Source: Candidatus Mnemosynella biddleae (GTDB lineage: Archaea > Halobacteriota > Archaeoglobi > Mnemosynellales > Mnemosynellaceae). From it: a DNA stretch of 64,000 nt. The notes below the pieces were generated by a model. The model made no database searches and was not told the origin of the DNA. It saw only the letters and a list, made by a program, of their open reading frames with translations. The position numbers were made by a program, and so were the translations under genes. How positions within the stretch are numbered: the stretch's first letter is position 1; every line of letters begins with the position of its first letter. Positions 16,106-25,537 of this stretch are shown piece after piece. The stretch lies in the NCBI GenBank assembly GCA_002011165.2, contig MTMI02000011.1, forward strand, positions 62,001-126,000, given 5' to 3'.

Positions 16106-17803
16106 ATGTTTGAGAAGTTTGTCAAAGAAGTTTCGAACTCAATTTCAAAAGCTCTGGAAGAAATTGGTAGTGAAATTGATGTCAAGAGCTCTGAAGAGCT
16201 TTTTATGTTTTTAAGCCTTGAAGAGTCAAAATACTGCGATTTAGCATCATCTATCTCCTTCAAGCTTGCAAAGAAATTGAAAAAAAATCCGATGGAAATT
16301 GCAAGTGAGATATCGGAAAACATGGAAATTTCTTCAAATCTGATTTCATCATATGAAGTGAAAAACGGTTATCTCAATTTTTTTGTCTCTGAAGATTATC
16401 TTCAGGAAGTTCTGAAGAGAATTGAGAAAGAGAATGAGTATTACGGTTACATAGGGAGGAAGGGGAAGGTTATTCTAGAGCACACTTCAGCTAATCCGAA
16501 TGGCCCTCTACATATAGGTCACGCGAGGAATTCGGTAATAGGAGACTCTCTGAGAAGAATTCTCAATACAGCAGGTTATGAAGTTGAAACCCACTATTAT
16601 GTGAATGATATGGGCCGACAGATGGCCATCGTCACTTGGGGAATGAGGAAGTATGGAGTGAAAGAGATTAAAGGGGATCATGCCATAGGAGAGATCTACG
16701 TCAGGGCAAATTCTGAGATCGAGGGTAATGAAGAGGCTGAAAGAGAAGTAAATGAGATTTTGAAGAAATACGAAGAAGGAGATCCTCAAATCTCCTCAGA
16801 GTTGAGGAAAGCCGTCGAAATAGCTCTTAGAGGAATAAAAGAGACACTTGAAAAGATGAAAGTTCATCATGATGTCTTCATATGGGAAAGCGAATTTGTG
16901 AGGAATGGAGAGGTAGAAAGAATACTCGAAGAGCTCAAAAATAGATGTGAAGTCTTTGAAGAGGACGGAGCACTCTTACTGAGGCTTGATGATGAGAAAG
17001 TCGTCCTCAGAAGATCTGATGGAACCTCTCTCTATATTACGAGAGATATAGCTTATCATAAATACAAGTGCACTCACTCTGATCTCTGCATTGATATTCT
17101 TGGTGCAGATCACAAGCTAATATCCTCTCAGCTCTCGAAGATTCTAAAGATTTTAGGAGTCAAAACTCCGAAAGTTGTTACATTTGAGTTCGTCTCACTT
17201 CCAGAAAGTTCTATGAGTACGAGAAAAGGAGTCTTCATTTCTGTTGATGAAGTCATGGAAAGGATGATTGAAAGAGCTTATGAGGAGGTGAGCTCCAGAA
17301 GATCTGATGCTCCTGAGGAGTTCAGGAGAGATGTCGCGAAGAAGGTCGGTATTGGAGCGATGAGATATGATCTCATTAGGGTTATGAGAGATAAACCGAT
17401 GGTCTTCTCTTGGGAGGAAGCTCTTGATTTTGAGAAGCAGGGAGCACCATATATTCAATACTCTCATGCGAGAGCCTCAAGCATCCTCAGAAAAGCCGAG
17501 TTGAAGAAGATTGATGAAGTTGATCTCTCTCTTCTGAAAGAGCCTCAGGAAGTCCAACTCATAAAACTTCTTGGGAAACTTCCTTGGATCGTTCATCAAA
17601 TCTGCGAAACTTTTAATCCACATATACTTGCGGGATATTCCAGAGATGTGGCAGATCTGTTCAATGAGTTCTACAGAGATCTTCCTGTTCTGAAAGCCGA
17701 AGAACCTCTCTCTTCTGCCCGTCTGCATTTGGTTCTCTGCACTAAAATTGTGCTGAGAAATTCTTTGAACATGCTAGGCATAGATGCTCCAGAGGAAATG
17801 TAA
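16106..17803 (+). CDS. argS: Arginyl-tRNA synthetase
   Basis: The 565-residue class I synthetase has an N-terminal Add1 domain, HIGH as LHIGHARN near residue 136, the DMGRQ segment, a KMSKS-like SMSTRKG, and a C-terminal DALR anticodon domain with YIQYSHARA. It charges tRNA-Arg. It is co-directional and 4 bases from aRF1. Confidence 0.96.
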   Translation: MFEKFVKEVSNSISKALEEIGSEIDVKSSEELFMFLSLEESKYCDLASSISFKLAKKLKKNPMEIASEISENMEISSNLISSYEVKNGYLNFFVSEDYLQEVLKRIEKENEYYGYIGRKGKVILEHTSANPNGPLHIGHARNSVIGDSLRRILNTAGYEVETHYYVNDMGRQMAIVTWGMRKYGVKEIKGDHAIGEIYVRANSEIEGNEEAEREVNEILKKYEEGDPQISSELRKAVEIALRGIKETLEKMKVHHDVFIWESEFVRNGEVERILEELKNRCEVFEEDGALLLRLDDEKVVLRRSDGTSLYITRDIAYHKYKCTHSDLCIDILGADHKLISSQLSKILKILGVKTPKVVTFEFVSLPESSMSTRKGVFISVDEVMERMIERAYEEVSSRRSDAPEEFRRDVAKKVGIGAMRYDLIRVMRDKPMVFSWEEALDFEKQGAPYIQYSHARASSILRKAELKKIDEVDLSLLKEPQEVQLIKLLGKLPWIVHQICETFNPHILAGYSRDVADLFNEFYRDLPVLKAEEPLSSARLHLVLCTKIVLRNSLNMLGIDAPEEM

Positions 17804-17838
17804 AAGTTTATTTCTCCTTTTTCATTCAATTTTCTTTT

Positions 17839-18567
17839 ATGAACTGGAAGAAATATGAAGAAGATTTGATAATGCTTCTCAGATTGAAAAGCTCTCCAGT
17901 TGCTGTGAGATTCTCTGAAGATGAGATCGAAGGAAATGTTGAGAAACCTCTCACAGTATGTCAGATGGTCACAAAAGCGAGAATTGAAGGAGAAGTCATG
18001 GTTGCAAATAGAAAGACTGTTTTCTGCTCTATAGCAAAGCATTTCCTCGGCTTTGATGAACTTCCTAAGAATCTTCCTGAAAGATTCGCAGGAAGGAGAA
18101 CAAAAGATGCAGAAGGCTATAAAAGGATTCTCGAAGATATGCCCAGAGTTGAGTTTGGGAGATTTAGAAGCGCAGTCATCTCTCCGCTCTCAAAGGCTGA
18201 GAAAGATCCTCACGTAATTCTCATCTTTGCAGATGGAGCTCAGATGACCAGATTATTGCATGGAGCGAGTTGGAGAGATGGAAGAAGAATGTCTGTTAGA
18301 ACTTCGGCAGAAGCTGGGACGTGTGGAGAAGCAATAGCATCCTCATTTGTCAGAGATGATTATACCATTGCTTTTCCATGCTATGGAACGAGGATTTATG
18401 CTCTGGCCTCTGATGATGAGATCATATTTGCATTTCCTAGAAGACTTGCGGAGGATCTTATGGAGGGATTAAAGAGAACTCACGAGATGATGTCTCCTTA
18501 TCCTCCAAAAGTCCAAATAAGACCTGCTGCAGATATTGAGAGAGCAAGGAGGCTATTGAGCCGTTAG
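17839..18567 (+). CDS. DUF169-family protein
   Basis: The 242-residue protein has the full DUF169 pattern: SSPVAVRFSEDE near residue 19, VCQMVTKAR, a conserved Cys in VFCSIAKHFLG, and GTCGEAIASSF near residue 156 followed by IAFPCYGTRI. Four cysteines sit at positions conserved in COG2043 proteins and could hold a metal or cluster. No reaction is established. It follows argS by 35 bases and ends convergently in a 4-base overlap with a DUF401 gene. It is distantly related to the protein at 9456. Confidence 0.78.
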   Translation: MNWKKYEEDLIMLLRLKSSPVAVRFSEDEIEGNVEKPLTVCQMVTKARIEGEVMVANRKTVFCSIAKHFLGFDELPKNLPERFAGRRTKDAEGYKRILEDMPRVEFGRFRSAVISPLSKAEKDPHVILIFADGAQMTRLLHGASWRDGRRMSVRTSAEAGTCGEAIASSFVRDDYTIAFPCYGTRIYALASDDEIIFAFPRRLAEDLMEGLKRTHEMMSPYPPKVQIRPAADIERARRLLSR

Positions 18568-19817
18568 AGAAGCAAGAAGAAAAGTGCAGAGATCAGAAGA
18601 CTGAGAACTGAGGTGGGAAGGATGTAACGGTAAACATCTCTCAGTTCCGCCTTGAAGAACTTAAGTGTGATGATCAAGCAAAGATGCATTGGCGACATCA
18701 TAACTCCTAGGAATCCAGAGGTGAACATCAAAATAAGATGACCCTGAGAGAGAACTCCGCCACTCTTTATGAATTGTGTAAAGAGTGGAAAGACTGTTGA
18801 AGCGTAGGAGACATCAACTCCCGAGGAGAATCCTATCAGGAATGATAGTGTAGGTGCTATAAGCCAAATGGGTATGCTCTTAGATTCCAAAAGAACTATC
18901 AGTGATTCTGCAGCACCAGTGAGCTCTATGATGTCTTTGTATGCCATAACTCCGAGGATGAGCATTATGAAGGAAAGATCCAGAGATTTTCGATACGCTT
19001 CTAAAATCTTCTCCTTTTCCATCCTCTTCAGGAGGATAACTGAGAGTGCTGTTAGGGGTACCACTATCCACAGCTCTATTTTGAAAATCAGAGAGAAGAT
19101 TATTATGGCTATTATCGGATAGGAGTTCTTTAAAAGTTCAAAAATATTTCTTAAAGAGATTTTCTCTCTCTTTATTCCTATTTTTCTCATGTCTTTTAAG
19201 CTTATGAGGATTCCGAAAAGAAAGACGGAAAACCCCATCGGTAACATAATTTCAGAGAGGCGAATGTAAGGAGACTCGAGAACCTCTGCTATTATGAGGA
19301 AAACCGGATAGACTGGCCAGATGAGGACAAGAACATGACGAAACCAGTAGTTTGTAAAGGTAGCAAACTCAGAGGAGACCTTGTACTTTTTCACGATATC
19401 TGCAACCATCATGGCAGAGACAATCGCCCCTCCTGGCATTGGAAGGAGCCCTATAAGCAGAGGAGCAAGAACGAGGGTCCATTTACCTCCCAAGGAGGTT
19501 AGCACCTCAGTTATCTGAGAGAGCATTCCGGTTTGCTCCATCGAGAATGACATTGCAAGAGCAAAGGTAACGATTATAAGGATTTCGAGAGTCTCCCGAG
19601 AGGTGAAAGAATTTAAAAGATACTTCAAAAACGTCTCTGGAGGAAAGGAGAGAACTCCGAGAAGGGTTAAACCCGCAAAAATACAGATTGCAGGGGTTAT
19701 TTTCCTTGCTATCAGGATGAATATAAGAGCAAAAGATGCTAAAAGCGCAATTGCAACGTCAACCATAGGTTGAGTAAATTCGAAGAATAACAATTTAAAA
19801 CATTCGTCATCGTTCAA
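18564..19817 (-). CDS. DUF401-family membrane transporter
   Basis: The 417-residue protein has about ten hydrophobic segments in two inverted halves, with PLLIGLLPMPGGAIVSAMM in the first half and LSFLIGFSSGVDVSYAST in the second. These match DUF401 (COG1906) permeases, members of the ion transporter superfamily whose substrates are unknown. A later Met at residue 18 (start at 19766) is an alternative start. A paralogue with the same MPGGA and WFRH motifs lies at 24229. Confidence 0.78.
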   Translation of the reverse strand: MNDDECFKLLFFEFTQPMVDVAIALLASFALIFILIARKITPAICIFAGLTLLGVLSFPPETFLKYLLNSFTSRETLEILIIVTFALAMSFSMEQTGMLSQITEVLTSLGGKWTLVLAPLLIGLLPMPGGAIVSAMMVADIVKKYKVSSEFATFTNYWFRHVLVLIWPVYPVFLIIAEVLESPYIRLSEIMLPMGFSVFLFGILISLKDMRKIGIKREKISLRNIFELLKNSYPIIAIIIFSLIFKIELWIVVPLTALSVILLKRMEKEKILEAYRKSLDLSFIMLILGVMAYKDIIELTGAAESLIVLLESKSIPIWLIAPTLSFLIGFSSGVDVSYASTVFPLFTQFIKSGGVLSQGHLILMFTSGFLGVMMSPMHLCLIITLKFFKAELRDVYRYILPTSVLSLLISALFFLLL

Positions 19818-19874
19818 TCAATTCCAAGGAAAAGGGTTTTATTTAAAGGAGTCACATGATCTCTTGGTGAAAGT

Positions 19875-20960
19875 ATGATAGAGAAGTCTCAGATCGTGGA
19901 GGTTCTCGAAGATTACGATATGGATGATCTTGCAATTGCAACTCTTGCAAGCCATACAGCTTTGCATATTCTCAAAGGGGCTCAGGAAGAGGGATTTAAA
20001 AGCATTGCGGTTTGCGTGAAAGGGAGAGAAGTCCCCTATCAGAGGCTGAGAGTTGTGGATGAGATCATCTTCGTGGATCACTTTGCGGAGATGAACAATC
20101 CAGAGATTCAGGAGCTACTCAGAGAGAGGAACGCTCTCGTTGTTCCTCATGGCTCTTTTGTTGCTTATGTGGGACTGGATAAGATAGAGAATGAGTTCAT
20201 GGTTCCGATGATAGGTAACAGAAGGATATTGAGATGGGAGTCGGAGAGAGATAAGGAGAGACAGCTTCTGGAAAAAGCAGGAATAAGGATGCCGAAGAAA
20301 ATTATGGATCCAAGAGATATTGACAGACCCGTGATTGTGAAGTTTCCTGGAGCGAGAGGAGGAAGAGGATACTTCATAACTGACTCTCCCGAGGGCTTTA
20401 ATCAGAAGGTCGAGGCTATGATAAAAAGGGGATGGCTCTCCGAAGAAGATGTTGTGAATGCCCACATAGAAGAATACATTGCTGGTACGAACTTCTGTTT
20501 GCAGTATTTCTACTCTCCAATATTTGATGAAGTTGAACTCATGGGAATGGACAGGAGATTTGAGTCAAATATAGATGGTTTGACTAGGATTCCGGCAAAG
20601 GATCAGATCGAAACAAATATGGAACCAAGTTATGTGGTTACGGGAAACATACAGGTTGCAGCGAGAGAATCTCTTCTTGAACAAGTTTATGCAATGGGAG
20701 ACGCTCTGAAAAGAGCTGCAGAGGAGCTTGTTCCTCCGGGCCTCATTGGTCCTTTCTGTATTCAGACAATGTGCACAGAGAATCTCGAGTTTGTGGCTTT
20801 TGAAATAAGTGCAAGGATGGATGGAGGAACCAACGTCTTTATGAATGGCTCACCTTACTCTTATCTGAGATGGCTTGAACCCATGAGCAGTGGAAGAAGA
20901 CTTGCGAGAGAAGTTAAGATGGCACTGGAAAAAGATGAAATCGAGAAGTTGATTACATGA
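19875..20960 (+). CDS. purP: FAICAR synthetase PurP
   Basis: The 361-residue ATP-grasp enzyme has [12 protein letters not shown] near residue 15, [23 protein letters not shown] near residue 155, and [20 protein letters not shown] at the metal site. PurP makes FAICAR from AICAR, formate and ATP in archaeal purine synthesis. Length is typical. A small unknown gene and an ITPase gene follow in the same direction. Confidence 0.94.
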   Translation: MIEKSQIVEVLEDYDMDDLAIATLASHTALHILKGAQEEGFKSIAVCVKGREVPYQRLRVVDEIIFVDHFAEMNNPEIQELLRERNALVVPHGSFVAYVGLDKIENEFMVPMIGNRRILRWESERDKERQLLEKAGIRMPKKIMDPRDIDRPVIVKFPGARGGRGYFITDSPEGFNQKVEAMIKRGWLSEEDVVNAHIEEYIAGTNFCLQYFYSPIFDEVELMGMDRRFESNIDGLTRIPAKDQIETNMEPSYVVTGNIQVAARESLLEQVYAMGDALKRAAEELVPPGLIGPFCIQTMCTENLEFVAFEISARMDGGTNVFMNGSPYSYLRWLEPMSSGRRLAREVKMALEKDEIEKLIT

Positions 20961-20969
20961 GGGCGCAGT

Positions 20970-21236
20970 ATGAAGAGAAAACTTGAGCTGTTCGACATTG
21001 AAGTTCAGGAAGCAAAGATGAAACCGAGCGTTTACAGGGCATTTTACAAAGAGAACAAGAGAAGTCTGATAATAGATGAAAAAGGGGAGATAGAGATTGA
21101 GATAGTCAGAGAGGATGGAAAGTATTATCTTATCGTTCCAGAGGAGGCTTATCATACAATCAGAATGAGCAGTTACGATGTTGACTTCGCTCAGATTCTA
21201 GTTGGATATGACGGGAGAAGAGAGATCATAATATGA
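20970..21236 (+). CDS. Hypothetical protein between purP and the ITPase gene
   Basis: The 88-residue protein is not recognised. It is charged, with two likely beta hairpins (RSLIIDEKGEIEIEIV and KYYLIVPEEAYHTI) and a C-terminal strand REIII. No cysteines or catalytic motif stand out. It starts 9 bases after purP and overlaps the ITPase start by an ATGA, so it is probably co-translated with nucleotide-metabolism genes. Confidence 0.7.
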   Translation: MKRKLELFDIEVQEAKMKPSVYRAFYKENKRSLIIDEKGEIEIEIVREDGKYYLIVPEEAYHTIRMSSYDVDFAQILVGYDGRREIII

Positions 21237-21757
21237 TCATAGCTGTGGGAACTCTCAATCCTGTCAAGATCAGAGCTGTGAAGGAAGTCTTTCGAAAAGT
21301 CTTTGGAGAGGTGCAGGTTAGAGGAGTCGAAGTCTCTTCTGGCGTCCCTCCTCAACCCTATGGTTTTGAACAGACAATCAGGGGAGCTGTAAACAGAGCT
21401 AAAAGATCATTTTCCAAGGATTGCAGATTTTCTGTTGGTATAGAGGCAGGATTGATTCCTGTTCCGAACTCTCTCAGCGGATATTTTGACATTCAGATTA
21501 CAGCAATTTACGATGGGAAGAGAATCTCTCTAGGAGCGGGCCCGGGATTTGAATATCCGCTTAGTGTGGTGAAAGAAACTCTCAAGGGAAGAGAGGTTGG
21601 AGAAGTTATGGAAAAGTTCACAGGAATACCTTCGATTGGAGAGAAAATGGGTGCAATAGGTTATCTCTCCAAGGGTATGATGGATAGAACTAAACTAACA
21701 GAAATTTCCATTTTAATGGCTTTAATTCCTTTTTTGAATTTCGAGGAATACTTTTAG
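21233..21757 (+). CDS. Inosine/xanthosine triphosphatase (YjjX/DUF84 family)
   Basis: The 174-residue protein has VGTLNPVKIRAV at the N-terminus, the PPQPYGFEQTIRGAVNRAKR segment near residue 40, and VGIEAGL near residue 65, all typical of DUF84 phosphatases that hydrolyse non-canonical ITP and XTP. It lies in the purP operon, consistent with purine-pool cleaning. Confidence 0.88.
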   Translation: MIIAVGTLNPVKIRAVKEVFRKVFGEVQVRGVEVSSGVPPQPYGFEQTIRGAVNRAKRSFSKDCRFSVGIEAGLIPVPNSLSGYFDIQITAIYDGKRISLGAGPGFEYPLSVVKETLKGREVGEVMEKFTGIPSIGEKMGAIGYLSKGMMDRTKLTEISILMALIPFLNFEEYF

Positions 21758-22431
21758 ATAAGTCTTTTTCCTTTTAAATAGATCTCACCGAGCTTTGTAA
21801 TCTTCAGTCTCACGTTTTTACCAACTCTTTGACTCTCTACAAATCCATCCGTTCTTAGCATCTTTATGTGGTAAGAAATTCTCGCTCTCTCTCCAAGTAG
21901 CTCCTTTTCTTTGACATCAGGGTTCAGCTTGTAAATAATCTCGTCCATCGAGTTTATTTCTGATTCATACAGAATCTTCAGAATTTTAACTCTCTCTTCG
22001 CCTACATCCTTAATCGGGAGAAGTGGAATGTTGTAAACTTCTGAGACACCAACAATTCTCCCTTCTTCAACCTTAGAAATTCCAGAATATATTTCAACTC
22101 CAGTTATAAGTGCTGCGAGATAGCATGCGACTCCGAGATTATCTATGGAATCTGCTATGTTCAGCTTGATATCTCGTCCTCTCTCCTTCTCTTCATTTAT
22201 TAACTGTATGATCTTCAGAGTGCTCTCTATTATGTTCTCTTTTTCAACTTCCACTATTTCTGTTTCCACGAATCCTCTGATCTCTTTCTCTATTTCTTTT
22301 GCAACATCTTTAACACTCTCTTCATCTTTCTCGGTTAAAAGAACAACTCTGCTAACCGGATAGCGCTTTATGCTGTCAATGATCTTCTCTTTGTTATGTC
22401 CTACAACCGAAATATGTGTTACAAGCATCAC
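21754..22431 (-). CDS. CARF-like (Csa3/DUF6293-type) winged-helix regulator
   Basis: The 225-residue protein has an N-terminal Rossmann-like domain (residues 1-130) with a conserved IADSIDNLGVACYLAALIT segment, as in CARF-related ligand-binding domains, and a C-terminal winged helix (about 140-220) with ARISYHIKMLRTDGFVESQRVGKNVRLKIT. This is the layout of Csa3 and HFX_2341/DUF6293-type regulators. No CRISPR array or cas gene is in the window, so a non-CRISPR role is possible. It overlaps the convergent ITPase gene by four bases. Confidence 0.7.
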   Translation of the reverse strand: MMLVTHISVVGHNKEKIIDSIKRYPVSRVVLLTEKDEESVKDVAKEIEKEIRGFVETEIVEVEKENIIESTLKIIQLINEEKERGRDIKLNIADSIDNLGVACYLAALITGVEIYSGISKVEEGRIVGVSEVYNIPLLPIKDVGEERVKILKILYESEINSMDEIIYKLNPDVKEKELLGERARISYHIKMLRTDGFVESQRVGKNVRLKITKLGEIYLKGKRLI

Positions 22432-22649
22432 AATTTCATACTAAGAACAATTGTTATATTTATACTTTTTTGATAAATTACTGAAAAGAATTTGTGTTAA
22501 GCGAGAAAATAAAAACAAAAATGCGTAAAATTTGTATAATTTTGTTAAAAATTTCTGATTTTACGATTTATTAAAAAATTAAGTATTATCGCACCATCCC
22601 ATCAACGAAAGTAATATAAGGAGGGGGGTAGATGAATAAAAATACCTTT

Positions 22650-22733
<84 letters not shown>

Positions 22734-22849
22734 TAGGATTTAAGAATATCAATCTCAATTTCCATAGTTTTCTGTGAATGGATTTCTAATTTAACTTTAA
22801 ACGATGGAAGCTGAAAAATCCTCTTTCCAAAAAGGAGCAGAAGGGAGCT

Positions 22850-23110
22850 CGCGTTAGTTAAAATGTCTTTTTACTGCGAATAGATGTTGTTCTTGTTGAG
22901 CTTTAGCTCAGGTAATTTCGCTATGATCCGCCGTAAGATCTCCTCTCTGTCAACATCTCATTGATTTCTTCGAGATGCTCTGGTCTAGGATCTTGCAACA
23001 AGGATCCATAAAGCGAGAGATGTCCACGCTTTTATCGCTTTGGTTATGCATGGTCTTGGGTTTATCGGATGACTTAAAAAGAGTGGGGGATGAGAAGATT
23101 TTAGATAGTT
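22850..23110 (-). pseudogene. Decayed gene remnant downstream of tRNA-Leu
   Basis: On the minus strand, two short protein-like stretches in different frames (one with HPPLFLSHPINPRP, one with LYGSLLQDPRPEHLEEINEM) read as parts of one former gene broken by frameshifts and stops. The family is not recognised. The 22734-23240 interval otherwise has no intact gene. Confidence 0.25.
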
Positions 23111-23239
23111 CAAAAGACTTGGTTACAGTAAGTCACGCGCATGAACTCTTTCCTACCCGAGACTCAAAGAAGAGTGTAAGCAAAATGGGTGTATGTTTTG
23201 GGTAGAGAGCTGCGTTATAGTACCCTTATTTAAGAGTTG

Positions 23240-23765
23240 GAGGGAAAAGTGGAAAGAGAAATTAAAGAAGTTGAAGAATTTGAGGGAAAATTATAAGGGA
23301 ATAAATGAGGAGATAAAAGAACAGGAAGCAATAGTTAGATGAAAAAATAGATCTTAGAGAGATTTAAGAAGATTCTCGAAATACTAGAAGATCAATTTGT
23401 CGAGGAATTAATAGGTTATGTAAAAGAACATGAGAGATATTACGCAGATCTTAGTGTTTTTAGAAGAAGACATTCTATCCTACAATCAAGTTTTCTTATA
23501 AAAGAAACGTTGGACTATCGCTCTCAGAGGATCCCCATATTCAAAGTCGGCTTCTAGGATTGATACACGCTGATGAACTCAATGAAAAAGTGATAAGAGT
23601 TAAATCGCTGTAAGACATAGGCTAGAGGAAGAAAAGAGACGAAAAGAGCTTGAAAGATTGAGTAAGGAGAAAGAATGCCTTCTAAGCTTTTGAGGAATGT
23701 ATTAAATGGGCAAGGATACTGGGTTTGACGTATCTTTAAAAGGAGCATGTGCACACTTTTCTTAC
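23240..23765 (+). other. Decayed coding remnants, no intact gene
   Basis: Several short lysine- and glutamate-rich frames on the plus strand (such as one with EELIGYVKEHERYYADL) are interrupted by stops and shifts every 30-70 codons. They look like fragments of coiled-coil-like genes. No terminal repeats, transposase or integrase motifs were seen. Confidence 0.3.
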
Positions 23766-23768
23766 TGA

Positions 23769-24206
23769 GAAAAATATCAAACTATTACCGACAGTGGTAG
23801 ATGCTTCACAACAGCAGTGCATACAAGAAAATTGCTTAAAAAAAGAAGTAAACACTTAAGGAGTGATGTTCCCATCCTCTGTAACAGATACGGAACTTTT
23901 CATCCTTTGTCATTATCAGCTCCTGAAGATGTGAAGGAGTACTATTCTGAAAGAGGATAAGCATCAAAGCTCATTTTTGTTCACCCTTTTTTGGATTCTG
24001 TAAAAAAGATAATCGATCTCAACAAGCTCAGGAGGAACATAGAAAAATATGAATATAAATTCATGATAAATCTCCTTCGAGAAGAGAAAAAGAAGGTTTA
24101 CGAGGGTTTAAAGTTCTTCTCGATCTCTTCAACTTTTCTTAGATCTCGTCCTTCGATTGATTCTGAGAGTTTACTTAATCAGGAGTTCTTTTTAAGTTTT
24201 CTCTGA
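23769..24206 (+). pseudogene. Unrecognised gene with an internal stop
   Basis: A 145-codon frame is open except for one TAA at 23958. Before the stop it has RCFTTAVHTRKLLKKRSKH and CNRYGTFHPLSLSAPEDV, and after it KLIFVHPFLDSVKKIIDL and a charged helical tail. No start codon is obvious at the 5' side. The uniform protein-like composition across the stop suggests a recently broken gene in a decayed region next to tRNA-Leu. Confidence 0.35.
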
Positions 24207-24228
24207 AATAATCTTCCTTAAACTCCTT

Positions 24229-25419
24229 TCACACCCATCCTATCTTTCCGTAAATCAGAACTAACGGAATTGAGATCAGGAGGGTTATTGCACTCGTGGG
24301 AATCATGTATTTGTAGAATTTTCCTATGTCATTCCTGAAATACTCGAAGGTCAGAATGTTGCAGAGATGCATCGGAGAAAGAATGTACGTGAGGAGGGAG
24401 GAAACGAAAATAAGGCTCAGATACATCATGTTCGTATCAATAAAAGGATAGAGAAGTGAGACTGAGATTGCAACTCCTGCCATCATAGCACCGAAAAGAA
24501 CTCCGATGAGTGCAGAGACGATCATGGAGAGAACCCAGAGTGGAATTCCTGCAGATTCGACAATCTCCTCGATAAAGGGTATGAGTGTAGAGTTGTCGAT
24601 AGCATATTTAAAATACATAATTCCAACTATCGCAAAGAACAAGCTCGGGCTCATCCCATTCTTCACAAGTTTCATAGCCCTCTCCATATTCACAGGTTTG
24701 ATAAGAAAAGCTGTGAGAACTCCGAGAAGAATTGAAAGAAGGAGTGGGACTCCAACAGCGTTTGCGATAACGGGAAGTATTATAGGAAGAATGCTTCTCA
24801 AAATTTTCTTAATATCTCCACCAGATCTGGAAAACTCGCCTGAAACACCTCTGAGGAAGAAATAACCTATGAGGGTCATTATAACGAAGAAGGGAATCAT
24901 ATGTGCTATGAAATTGTAGATGTTCATTCCGGTGATATTTGCTATGACTATGATGCTTGGAGTAAGAGGATATATTGGCATGACAATGTGGCGGAACCAG
25001 ATATTCGAGAATGCGAGCACATGTTTCTTGAGCTTGAGATTCTTTGCAGAGCTTTCTATCAGAGGGGCAGACATAACTGCACCGCCAGGGATCGGAAGAA
25101 GACCGAGAAATGCTGGAAGAATAATGAGAGTCCTCTTCGGCGAGACGAATTTCACGATCTCCTCAACAAAGTCTTCTATTTCTCCTAGACCTTTCATCAC
25201 GTGAGCCAGAACGTTCACGAAGATAATCATGAGAGCCAATTCAATTGTCTCCCAAGATGTTACCGTCTTTAAAAAAATCAGCGGAATTTCGAGGATTGAG
25301 AAGGTTGCAATGAAAATTGAAGTTGAGACGATTAAGGCATATCCGTAAGACATCCTCTTCATAAGGAAAGCCAAAATGGTAAGGGAGAGAATTAGAGATG
25401 CAAGCGGATGCATAAGCAC
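24229..25419 (-). CDS. DUF401-family membrane transporter (second copy)
   Basis: The 396-residue protein has about ten membrane segments and the same family marks as the copy at 18564: LLPIPGGAVMSAPL in the first half with a WFRH motif after it, and an ILSPMHLCNIL segment near the C-terminus. Substrate unknown for the family. Sequence divergence from the other copy is large, so they are old paralogues. It is divergent from the HPS-RraA gene. Confidence 0.78.
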   Translation of the reverse strand: MLMHPLASLILSLTILAFLMKRMSYGYALIVSTSIFIATFSILEIPLIFLKTVTSWETIELALMIIFVNVLAHVMKGLGEIEDFVEEIVKFVSPKRTLIILPAFLGLLPIPGGAVMSAPLIESSAKNLKLKKHVLAFSNIWFRHIVMPIYPLTPSIIVIANITGMNIYNFIAHMIPFFVIMTLIGYFFLRGVSGEFSRSGGDIKKILRSILPIILPVIANAVGVPLLLSILLGVLTAFLIKPVNMERAMKLVKNGMSPSLFFAIVGIMYFKYAIDNSTLIPFIEEIVESAGIPLWVLSMIVSALIGVLFGAMMAGVAISVSLLYPFIDTNMMYLSLIFVSSLLTYILSPMHLCNILTFEYFRNDIGKFYKYMIPTSAITLLISIPLVLIYGKIGWV

Positions 25420-25537
25420 TTCTCCTTTATAGGTGTATCCTACTCTTCACATTAAACCAATTATTAAATTTTTTCACTTTTGAGAAAAAGTTAATGTATT
25501 GTAAGAGTATCCAGCCTTAGGAAATGGAGGTTGCGTA

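Noticed and set aside
22734-24228. Insertion sequence in the decayed region
   Set aside because: No transposase motif, terminal inverted repeats or target duplication could be found.
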